Source: Sphingomonas hankookensis (GTDB lineage Bacteria; Pseudomonadota; Alphaproteobacteria; Sphingomonadales; Sphingomonadaceae). Taken from it: a DNA stretch of 64,000 bases. Below, one piece after another: positions 54,450-64,000 of this stretch. The translations under genes were made by a program, and so were the position numbers. Numbering within the stretch: the stretch's first letter is position 1; each line of letters starts with the position of its first letter. Under the pieces are notes generated by a model. That model did no database searches, was not told the origin of the DNA, and saw nothing but the letters and a program-made list of their open reading frames with translations. The stretch is taken from positions 1 to 64,000 of the forward strand of contig NZ_JAKREV010000002.1 of assembly GCF_022664465.1 (NCBI RefSeq). Reading direction: 5' to 3'.

Positions 54450-56282
54450 ATGGACCTCTCCCGCCGCGACTGGATCGCCGGTGCCGCCGCGACGACGCTG
54501 ACCGCGACCCTGCCCGTCAAGCTGACCGCCCATGCCCAGACCGCAGCGACGGGCGCGGACAAGGCGGCGGAAACGACGCTGGCGACGATCGCCGAGGCGA
54601 TGCTGGTCGATTCGCCCGAGTCCGCCAGCGGCCTTGGTATCGATACCGGGGCGCGGGCCGCGCTCAAGTCGCGGCTGGGCGACCGATCGGCGGCCGGACA
54701 GCAGGCGATCGCCGACCATCTGCGCGCGCATGTCGCGACGTTGCAGGCGATCGACACCAAGCCGCTCTCCACCGCGACGCGGACCGATATCGACGTCGCG
54801 CGGACCGCATTCGAAACCGCGATCGAGGGGTTCGCCCTGCCGTACGGCGACGTCGCGGTCGGCGGGTGGCGCAACACGCCCTATGTCGTGATCCAGAATG
54901 TGGGCGCGTATCTCGACGTGCCGCGGTTCCTCGACAGCGATCACAGCATCACGACGAAGGCGGACGCCGACGCCTATCTGGCGCGGCTCGACAGCTATGC
55001 GACGCAGCTGGACGGCGAGACGCAGCGGGTGCGTGCGGCATCGGCGGGCGGGGTGGTGGCGCCCGACTTCCTGCTCGACAAGACCATCAAGCAGCTGACC
55101 CAGTCGACCACCGGCGATCCGGCGTCGTGGGACATCGTCACGTCGCTCACCCGGCGGACCAAGGATATTCCGGGCGACTGGACCGCGCGGGCGACCGTGA
55201 TCGCGCGCGACAAGGTGAAGCCGGCGCTCGAACGGCAGCTGGCGGCCATCCGCGCCGACCGGGCGAAAGCGACGTCGGATGCCGGTATGTGGGCGCGGCC
55301 CGACGGCGATGCGTGGTATGCGTGGGGGCTGCGCGCCTCGACCACCACGATGATGACCCCCGACGAGGTCCACGCCCGCGGCAAGGAAGAACTCGCCGCG
55401 TTGCAGGGGCAGATGGACGTGATCCTGAAGTCGCTTGGCTATACAAAGGGCAGCGTCGGCGCGCGGATGACGGCGCTCGGCAAGGACCCGCGCTTCACCT
55501 TCCCCGACAACGACGCCGGTCGGGCACAGATCATGGCGCTAGTCCAGAACCGCCTGAGTGACATTCGTGCCCGGATGCCCCGCGCGTTCAACACGATGGC
55601 GCCAGGCAATGTCGAGGTGCGCCGCATTCCGCCGGTCGAGGAAGCCGGCGCGCCGGGGGCCTATGGCGGTGCCGGGTCGATCGACGGCAAGGTGCCGGGC
55701 AAGATGTGGATCAACCTGCGCACCACCGATCTGTGGACGCGCTATTCGCTGCCGACTTTGGTCTATCACGAGGCGATCCCGGGCCATGTGTGGCAAGGCG
55801 AATACAGCTTCCGCCTGCCGCTGATCCGGTCGCTATTGCAGTTCAACGCCTTTTCCGAAGGCTGGGCGCTGTATTCGGAGCAGCTGGGCGACGAGCTTGG
55901 CGCCTATGACGGCGATCCGGTCGGACGGCTGGGCTATCTCCAGTCGATCGCGTTCCGCGCGTGCCGGATGGTGGTCGACACCGGGCTGCATGCGAAGCGC
56001 TGGACCCGCAGCCAGGCGATCGACTGGTTCGCCAGCACCAACGGATCGAGCGTCGAGGAAGTATCGGGCGAGGTCGATCGCTATTGCTCGTGGCCGGGTC
56101 AGGCATGCGGTTACAAGGTCGGCCATTCGGAGATCAACCGCCTGCGCGACCGGGCGAAGACGGCGCTGGGTCCGCACTACGACTTCAAGGCGTTCAACGA
56201 TGCCGTCGTGCAGGGCGGCGGGGTGCCGATGACGGTGCTGGCGCGGAATATCGATGCGTTCGTGGCGGGGCGGCGGGGGTAG
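54450..56282 (+). CDS. Tat-exported DUF885 family metallopeptidase-like protein
   Basis: 610 residues. The N-terminus SRRDWIAGAAATTLTATLP fits a twin-arginine signal ending near AHAQ. The DUF885 core has the zinc motif YHEAIPGHVWQGEYSFRLP (HExxxxH), with FNAFSEGWALYSEQLGDELGAY and QACGYKVGHSEINRLR as further conserved segments. Family members act as exported peptidases or dipeptidases in some species; the substrate here is unknown. It lies 51 bases after nfeD and 83 bases before a convergent MscS gene. Two palindromes (56299-56326, 56355-56383) fill that gap. Confidence 0.9.
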   Translation: MDLSRRDWIAGAAATTLTATLPVKLTAHAQTAATGADKAAETTLATIAEAMLVDSPESASGLGIDTGARAALKSRLGDRSAAGQQAIADHLRAHVATLQAIDTKPLSTATRTDIDVARTAFETAIEGFALPYGDVAVGGWRNTPYVVIQNVGAYLDVPRFLDSDHSITTKADADAYLARLDSYATQLDGETQRVRAASAGGVVAPDFLLDKTIKQLTQSTTGDPASWDIVTSLTRRTKDIPGDWTARATVIARDKVKPALERQLAAIRADRAKATSDAGMWARPDGDAWYAWGLRASTTTMMTPDEVHARGKEELAALQGQMDVILKSLGYTKGSVGARMTALGKDPRFTFPDNDAGRAQIMALVQNRLSDIRARMPRAFNTMAPGNVEVRRIPPVEEAGAPGAYGGAGSIDGKVPGKMWINLRTTDLWTRYSLPTLVYHEAIPGHVWQGEYSFRLPLIRSLLQFNAFSEGWALYSEQLGDELGAYDGDPVGRLGYLQSIAFRACRMVVDTGLHAKRWTRSQAIDWFASTNGSSVEEVSGEVDRYCSWPGQACGYKVGHSEINRLRDRAKTALGPHYDFKAFNDAVVQGGGVPMTVLARNIDAFVAGRRG

Positions 56283-56298
56283 CCCCCCTCGCCCCGGG

Positions 56299-56383
56299 CG
56301 TCGTTCCAGCGCAGGCCGGAATCTCCTGCGGCTCCTGTCCCGCGCCGAGCGCAAGAGACCCCAGCCTATACTGGGGTGACGTC
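56299..56383. repeat. Paired inverted REP-like palindromes
   Basis: Left unit 56299-56326 (CGTTCCAGCGCAGGCCGGAA) and right unit 56355-56383 (ACCCCAGCCTATACTGGGGT) are oriented head to head, the BIME-like arrangement. The stop codon of the MscS gene (56366-56368) lies inside the right unit. Confidence 0.65.
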
Positions 56384-57463
56384 TGCGGCGGCGTTGCGAT
56401 CGTTGGCACCATCCACCGCGACCCGCCGCCGCGGCAGCGCCTCGGGCATCTCATCCCGAATATAGGCCAGCATCCCTTCGCGCAGCGAACAGCGCAGGTC
56501 GAACGCGCGGGCGGCGTCGGACGCGGTGGCGAGGATGCGGACCTCGATCGCATCGGGCTTGGTATCGGTCACCTGCAGGACATGGGCGCGCCCGTCCCAG
56601 AGCGGATCGGCCTTCACCAGTTCCTCGAACTTTTCGCGCAGGCGGGGGATGTTGGTCGTCGGGTCCAGCCAGAAGAACGCCGACCCCAGCAATCCGCTGG
56701 TCGTCCGGGTCCAGTTCTGGAAACTCGATTCGAGGAATTTCGACACCGGCACAACCAGCCGCCGTTCGTCCCACAAACGGACGACGACATAGGTAAGGCG
56801 GATTTCCTCGATCCGGCCCCATTCGTTCTCGATGATGACGACGTCGTCGATGCGGATCGGTTCGGTGAACGCCATCTGCACGCCGGCGATGATATTCTTC
56901 AGCGCAGGCTGTGCGGCGGCGCCCACCGCTAGGCCGGCAAGGCCCGCCGACGCCATCAGCGTCACGCCGATCGACCGGATGCTGGGGATCGACAGCAGCA
57001 TCAGGCAGATCGTGATGAAGCCGATCGCGATGATCGCGATCCGGCCGAGGATCGCGCTCCGCGTCCGGCGGCGGCGCGCGCGCAAATTGTCGGCGACGGT
57101 GATGTCGGTCGCGACCTCGATCGCCTTCACCGATGCGCGGATCATCGCGATCGCGAACCATCCCATCAACAGCGGGACGACCAGCCCGGCCATCTGCGTC
57201 CACAGATCGTCCCACCGCTCTGGCAGCCGCAGCGGACGACGCACGCTCGCCAGCGCCATCGCGACGAGGATCCAGCGCATCGGCCGCCACGCATGGTCGA
57301 CATAGACGTCGTCGACCGAGCCCGGCGTCCGCGCGGCAAACCGCCTGAGCACGCGGAACGCGACGGCGTGGAGCAGCAGTGCCGCCAGTACCGACAGCGC
57401 AACGGTCGCTAGGTCGATCGCCGTCGGTGGCAGCGTGTTGAGGAGTCGTTGCAGGTCCCGCAT
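56366..57463 (-). CDS. Small mechanosensitive ion channel (MscS family)
   Basis: About 365 residues from ATG at 57463; ATG at 57493 would add 10. Three or more membrane segments lie before about residue 180 (LATVALSVLAALLLHAVAF, WILVAMALASV, LVVPLLMGWFAIAMI, LGRIAIIAIGFITICLMLLSI). The pore helix is SIGVTLMASAGLAGLAVGAAAQPALKN with the Ala/Gly pattern of TM3. The beta domain follows (FTEPIRIDDVVIIENEWGRIEEI). The stop codon and last residues (DVTPV) are read from a REP-like palindrome, so the C-terminus may be recent. Diverges from gyrA across about 117 bases. Confidence 0.88.
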   Translation of the reverse strand: MRDLQRLLNTLPPTAIDLATVALSVLAALLLHAVAFRVLRRFAARTPGSVDDVYVDHAWRPMRWILVAMALASVRRPLRLPERWDDLWTQMAGLVVPLLMGWFAIAMIRASVKAIEVATDITVADNLRARRRRTRSAILGRIAIIAIGFITICLMLLSIPSIRSIGVTLMASAGLAGLAVGAAAQPALKNIIAGVQMAFTEPIRIDDVVIIENEWGRIEEIRLTYVVVRLWDERRLVVPVSKFLESSFQNWTRTTSGLLGSAFFWLDPTTNIPRLREKFEELVKADPLWDGRAHVLQVTDTKPDAIEVRILATASDAARAFDLRCSLREGMLAYIRDEMPEALPRRRVAVDGANDRNAAADVTPV

Positions 57464-57580
57464 CGTCCCAGCCAACACGCCGCGCCGCAGCATGTTCCCG
57501 GACGGTCGCGAGACTTGGCTTTCGCACCCTTCGCGGCTAGTGTGCCACGCAACCGAAACATTCCCCGAAAGCGTAAAACT

Positions 57581-60360
<2,780 letters not shown>

Positions 60361-60364
<4 letters not shown>

Positions 60365-60708
60365 GGCCCGCCACCGCGTTCAAGGTGCTGACCAATGCGC
60401 AGATGACGGCACTGGAGCATGACGGCAGCTTCGCCGGGGCGCCGGTCGATCTGGCCGATGGCTATGTCCATCTGTCGACCTTCGAACAGTTGACCGAGAC
60501 GGTCGACAAGCACTTTGCCGGGCAGGACAACCTGCATGTGGCGGAAGTCGACCTCGAGGCGCTGGGCGATGCGGTGAAATGGGAGGAATCGCGCGGGGGG
60601 CAGTTGTTTCCGCACCTCTATGCGCCGCTGCCGCTGGATGCGGTGATCGCGTACGGGCCGTTGCATCGCGACGATACCGGCCGGGTGAAGCGGCCGGTTA
60701 CGGGGTAA
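60361..60708 (+). CDS. DUF952 family protein
   Basis: 115 residues, start in the gyrA stop. DUF952 signatures include GYVHLSTFEQLTETVDKHFAGQDNLHVAEVD and FPHLYAPLPLDAVIAYGPLHRDDTGRV. Small glutathione-S-transferase-like or ADP-ribosyl-transferase-like folds have been suggested for the family, with no firm function. Coupled to gyrA only by overlap. A palindrome follows directly. Confidence 0.85.
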
Positions 60709-60710
60709 GT

Positions 60711-60735
60711 ATCCTCCCCATAATATGGGGAGGAT
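60711..60735. terminator. Perfect palindrome between convergent DUF952 and DUF488 genes
   Basis: An 11-base stem ATCCTCCCCAT/ATGGGGAGGAT with a 3-base loop, flanked by the two stop codons (the DUF488 TAA starts at 60738 on the minus strand). No long T-run, so it may act as a shared roadblock or 3' end stabiliser. It resembles the GGGGAGG stems at 26590-26726. Confidence 0.6.
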
Positions 60736-61167
60736 TTAGGCGTAGAGCTCCACTACCTCCGCGCCCTGCCCGACCGCTTCCAGCAACAACGTCCGGTGAC
60801 AATGCTGCGGCTCGCGTTCGAAGCATAGCAGCGCCGACGGCATCTCCGCCGCCAGCCCGAGCATGATCGCTGCCTGCGCCTGCGCCTCGGGCAATTCGAG
60901 CTGTTCGTCGTACACCGCCCGCAGCGTCGCGACGTCGCCCTTCTTCGCGGCATCCCGCCCGCGTTTTGGCGTGCCGAGCGCCTTCAGATGCACATAATCG
61001 ATGCCATGGCCCGCCAGTTCGGCGGCGAGCGGGGATTTGGAGAAACCCGGCCGTCGCGACAGCGGCAAGGCACGGACGTCGATGACGCGACGGACACCGG
61101 CCTGCGTCAGCGCGGCGATAAATTCCGCCATGGTTACCGCCTCATAGCCGATCGTGAAGATCTTCAT
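60736..61167 (-). CDS. DUF488 family protein
   Basis: 143 residues. Start at 61167 (MKIFTIGYEAVTMAEFIAAL) with GAAGG ten bases upstream; an ATG 9 bases further upstream (61176) is an alternative. DUF488 motifs: RVIDVRALPLSRRPGFSK and CFEREPQHCHRTLLLEAV, whose Cys and His cluster could bind metal. The frame is open a long way upstream, but that part is the shadow of trmFO. Function unknown. Confidence 0.88.
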   Translation of the reverse strand: MKIFTIGYEAVTMAEFIAALTQAGVRRVIDVRALPLSRRPGFSKSPLAAELAGHGIDYVHLKALGTPKRGRDAAKKGDVATLRAVYDEQLELPEAQAQAAIMLGLAAEMPSALLCFEREPQHCHRTLLLEAVGQGAEVVELYA

Positions 61168-61272
61168 CGCCCGCATCCCTTCATCGCGATCGTCCCGCAT
61201 TCCGCCTATTAAAACGACGGTACGATCCGGACGTTCATTGCCCGTTTCCCTTCGTCCGCCTAGACGCCGTGC

Positions 61273-62589
61273 ATGCAATACGACGTTCACATCATCGGCG
61301 GCGGGCTCGCCGGGTCCGAAGCGGCATGGCAGTTGGCGCAAGGCGGCGCGAAGGTGCGCCTGTCCGAAATGCGCGGCGGCGGCGATACTACGCCGGCGCA
61401 TCAGGGTGACGACTTGGCCGAGCTGGTCTGTTCGAACAGCTTCCGCTCGGACGATGCCGAATCGAATGCGGTCGGGCTGCTCCACGCCGAGATGCGCGCG
61501 CTGGGATCGCTGATCATGGCGAAGGGCGATGCGCACAAGGTACCGGCGGGAACGGCGCTGGCGGTCGATCGTGACGGGTTTTCGGCGGGCGTCACCGCCG
61601 CGCTCGAAGCGCATCCCAACATCACGATCGTGCGCGAACGCGTCGATGCCCTGCCCGACAGCGGCATGACGATCGTCGCCACCGGGCCGCTGACCGCGCC
61701 GAAGCTGGCCGGCGACATCGGCGGCGCTACGGGGGCGGAGGCGCTCGCATTTTTCGACGCGATCGCTCCCATCGTCCATTTCGATTCGATCGACATGGAC
61801 CAGGCATGGTTCCAGAGCCGCTGGAACAAGGGCGAGGGCAAGGATTACATCAACTGCGCGATGAACCGCGAACAGTATGAAGCCTTTCATGCCGGGCTGA
61901 TCGCGGGTGAAAAGGCCGAGTTCCGGGAATGGGAGAATGTCCCCTATTTCGAAGGCTGCATGCCGATCGAGGTGATGGCCGACCGTGGGCTCGACACGCT
62001 GCGCTTCGGGCCGATGAAGCCGGTCGGGCTGGACGATCCGCGTACCGGGCGGTGGCCGCATGCGGTCGTACAGCTGCGGCAGGATAACGCTACGGGGACT
62101 CTGTGGAACATCGTCGGGTTCCAGACCAAGCTGAAGCATGGCGAACAGGTACGGTTGTTCCGGACCATTCCGGGGCTGGAGAATGCCGAGTTCGCCCGGC
62201 TGGGTGGGTTGCATCGCAACACCTTCATCCGATCGCCCGAACTGCTCGACCCGACGCTGCGGTTGAAGGCACGACCGCATCTGCGCTTCGCCGGGCAGAT
62301 GACTGGATGTGAGGGCTATGTGGAAAGCGCAGCGGTAGGCCTGATGGCCGGGCGCTTCGCTGCGGCTGAACTAGCGGGGCGTGAATTGGCGCCGCCCCCC
62401 GTCGAGACGGCGCTGGGGGCGCTGCTCCACCATATCACCGGGGCAGCGGTGGCCGAAACCTACCAGCCGATGAACGTCAATTTCGGGCTGATGCCCCCCA
62501 TCCCCGGCCGCACCAAAAAGGCCGACCGCAAGAAGATGTACACGGCGCGGGCCCGCGATGCGTTCGAACCTTGGGCAGCGGCACTCTAA
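61273..62589 (+). CDS. trmFO: Methylenetetrahydrofolate-tRNA-(uracil-5-)-methyltransferase TrmFO
   Basis: Makes ribothymidine at position 54 of tRNA using methylene-THF and FAD. The FAD-binding N-terminus [18 protein letters not shown] is diagnostic, followed by [14 protein letters not shown] and [10 protein letters not shown]-type motifs. The [11 protein letters not shown] and [13 protein letters not shown] segments match TrmFO (the catalytic cysteine lies in this latter area). 438 residues. Start 61273. Stop overlaps the 3' end of the DUF3325 gene on the other strand by 4 bases. Confidence 0.95.
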   Translation: MQYDVHIIGGGLAGSEAAWQLAQGGAKVRLSEMRGGGDTTPAHQGDDLAELVCSNSFRSDDAESNAVGLLHAEMRALGSLIMAKGDAHKVPAGTALAVDRDGFSAGVTAALEAHPNITIVRERVDALPDSGMTIVATGPLTAPKLAGDIGGATGAEALAFFDAIAPIVHFDSIDMDQAWFQSRWNKGEGKDYINCAMNREQYEAFHAGLIAGEKAEFREWENVPYFEGCMPIEVMADRGLDTLRFGPMKPVGLDDPRTGRWPHAVVQLRQDNATGTLWNIVGFQTKLKHGEQVRLFRTIPGLENAEFARLGGLHRNTFIRSPELLDPTLRLKARPHLRFAGQMTGCEGYVESAAVGLMAGRFAAAELAGRELAPPPVETALGALLHHITGAAVAETYQPMNVNFGLMPPIPGRTKKADRKKMYTARARDAFEPWAAAL

Positions 62590-62837
62590 CGGCGGGTGAG
62601 GTTCAGCGTCAGGAGGCTGACCCCGGCGGCGAACATCAACAGCCCGGTCGCGCCGATCGCGCCATAGACCGGGCCCCATGCGGCGAACCCGGCGGCGAAG
62701 GTGAGTGCCACCAGCACCCACCCCGCCGGGCGACGCCAGCGCAGGGTCAGCCCACGCCAACGGTCGCGGTGACGGTCGCTGGCGAGCGCCAGCAGTGCGA
62801 AGGCGCCGAGCGCCGACAGGAGGGCGACGAGCGTCAT
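62586..62837 (-). CDS. Small DUF3325-type membrane protein
   Basis: 83 residues with three hydrophobic segments (about 3-20, 40-58, 60-80). The start overlaps the PepSY gene stop (ATGA at 62834). DUF3325 proteins occur next to PepSY-helix proteins in TonB-linked iron acquisition loci, which is the basis for the call. The basic stretch [17 protein letters not shown] sits between segments 1 and 2. Confidence 0.7.
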   Translation of the reverse strand: MTLVALLSALGAFALLALASDRHRDRWRGLTLRWRRPAGWVLVALTFAAGFAAWGPVYGAIGATGLLMFAAGVSLLTLNLTRR

Positions 62838-64000
62838 TCCGCCGGTGCCCAATTCGCAGCCGGTTGCGGCGCGCGGGCGGCACGGCGGCGCTCCTTCGGC
62901 CGGAAGCGATGGACGCGCCACGCGGCGAACCCGAACCCGGTACCGAGCGCGAGGAAGGTCAGATCGGCACCCGCCAGCACCCAGTCGCCCCGCGCGATCG
63001 TGGCAAATAGCCCGGTCGGCAGCGCGACGAGGTTGTAGAGCGGCAACAGCACGAGCAGTACCGCCTGCAACGCCAGCAGCTCGACCCATGCCCGCCCCGG
63101 ACGCCGTGCCAGCGCGTAGAGGAACACCACCGCCCAGCCGGCGAACATCGTGTTGATTTCCTGATCGGCACGCCGCTCCAGCCCGAACGGCAGCAGGCGG
63201 TTGGCCCACAGATAGACCGTCATCGCGAGCGGGAAGCCGGCGACGAAGCCGACGTTCAGCCGCTCGACCACCCGAAAACCGAAATGCGGGCGCGCCGGAT
63301 CAGGCAGCCGCTCGCGCCGCTTGACGGTCCACAGGACTAGGCCGCTGGCGACCATCAGCGACCCGGCGATGCCGCACAGGAAATACAGCCAGCGCATCGG
63401 ATAGTCACCGAAGCGCCCGGCATGCAGGCCGACCATCACCCCCTGCGTCTCCACCGCGCCGCCGACCGGCGGGGCCTGCCACAACAAGCGGCCGGTCACG
63501 CCGTCATAGGCGATGCTGGGCGTGCGCGCCGACAGCATCGAATTGCCTGAGCGGGTCAGCGTGATCCGCGCCGCCGCATCGCCCGGATTGAAGACGGTGA
63601 TATAGCCGATCGACCCGCCGATCCGGCGTTCGGCATCGTGCAGGATAGGGACCAGATCGGCCAGCGGCGCGGGCCGTTCGGTGCGTTCGGCGACCGGCGC
63701 CTGCGGGAACACGACTTCGTAGAGCTTGGCTTCGTCGCTATAGTTGGCGACGATCGCCCATGGCATCAGCATCGCGATCAGCGTGACCAGCCCGGTATAG
63801 GTGATCATCAGGTGGAACGGCAGCGCCAGCACCGCGGTGGCGTTATGCCCGTCGAGCCACGACCGCTGTCCCTTTCCCCGCCGGAGCGTGAAAAAGTCGC
63901 GGAAAATCTTCTTGTGGGTGACGATCCCGGTGAAGATCGCGACCAGCATGAACATCGCGGCGATGCTGACGATCCACCGTGCCCAGAAAACCGGCACATA
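62834..64000 (-). CDS. PepSY-helix iron-uptake membrane protein (partial, N-terminus off the right edge)
   Basis: The frame is open to the window end; the GTG at 63997 is an arbitrary in-frame codon. The visible 388 residues include PepSY-associated membrane segments (ARWIVSIAAMFMLVAIFTGIVTHKKIFRDFF), LHAGRFGDYPMRWLYFLCGIAGSLMVASGLVLWTV, and later helices (VAGFPLAMTVYLWANRLL). PepSY-TM proteins commonly neighbour TonB receptors for siderophore or haem uptake and may reduce ferric iron. A Gly-His-rich GHNATAVLALPFHLM segment holds histidines possibly for haem, an inference. The N-terminal membrane helix is outside the window. Confidence 0.85.
   Translation of the reverse strand, partial: YVPVFWARWIVSIAAMFMLVAIFTGIVTHKKIFRDFFTLRRGKGQRSWLDGHNATAVLALPFHLMITYTGLVTLIAMLMPWAIVANYSDEAKLYEVVFPQAPVAERTERPAPLADLVPILHDAERRIGGSIGYITVFNPGDAAARITLTRSGNSMLSARTPSIAYDGVTGRLLWQAPPVGGAVETQGVMVGLHAGRFGDYPMRWLYFLCGIAGSLMVASGLVLWTVKRRERLPDPARPHFGFRVVERLNVGFVAGFPLAMTVYLWANRLLPFGLERRADQEINTMFAGWAVVFLYALARRPGRAWVELLALQAVLLVLLPLYNLVALPTGLFATIARGDWVLAGADLTFLALGTGFGFAAWRVHRFRPKERRRAARAPQPAANWAPAE

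Overview
The window is a GC-rich chromosomal segment of an alphaproteobacterium, almost certainly a member of the Sphingomonadaceae (Sphingomonas-like). The basis is gene order and gene style: dusB-ntrB-ntrC-ntrY-ntrX-hfq-hflX, an Hfq with two fused Sm domains, a fused ispDF, lptD-surA-pdxA-rsmA, and many 4-base start/stop overlaps. Nearly all of the window is core housekeeping DNA. The only clearly accessory part is the first 3.4 kb.

Layout. 1-3398: one end of an integrative element sitting at the 3' end of a tRNA-Ser(UGA) gene (3396-3485). It carries a tyrosine recombinase, a lower-GC orphan gene, a 52-residue AlpA/Xis-like HTH protein, and a gene cut by the window edge whose HxH and YxxK motifs suggest an HUH replication initiator or relaxase. 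Two sets of helically phased direct repeats and an inverted copy of the tRNA T-arm lie at its control regions. 3601-12968 (+): a cell-wall set (lytic transglycosylase, RlpA/SPOR-like protein, D-Ala-D-Ala carboxypeptidase), then tmk-holB and metG-tatD-MBL hydrolase-aspartyl protease-mazG. 13096-22210 (-): the nitrogen two-component locus with hfq and hflX. 22303-24500 (+): ispDF, a frameshifted small gene and pncC/cinA. 24422-25848 (-): COQ10/RatA-like protein and lipA. 25959-31856: carbonic anhydrase, aspS, rnd, an I78-type lipoprotein and ppx. 31853-35900 (-): ppk1, hda and a DUF2066 protein, coupled to ppx.

35960-38484 (+): purM-purN and two coupled unknown genes. 38798-41322 (-): ndk, holC, pepA. 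41486-47010 (+): lptD-surA-pdxA-rsmA, which links outer-membrane assembly, vitamin B6 synthesis and rRNA dimethylation. 47274-52938 (-): TPR protein, rsmB, guaB, an M28 peptidase and a CitE-like lyase. 52990-56282 (+): SPFH/NfeD pair and a Tat-exported DUF885 protein. 56366-57463 (-): MscS-type channel. 57581-60708 (+): gyrA and a DUF952 protein. Then DUF488 (-), trmFO (+) and, at the right edge, a DUF3325/PepSY iron-uptake pair (-), cut by the window end.

Most genes overlap by ATGA, GTGA or TTGA, so translation coupling is the rule. Intergenic gaps are short and many hold small palindromic (REP-like) repeats. I saw no CRISPR array, rRNA gene, complete prophage, toxin-antitoxin pair or recognisable defence system. 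The most novel-looking material is the regulatory DNA and unknown genes of the integrative element at the left edge.
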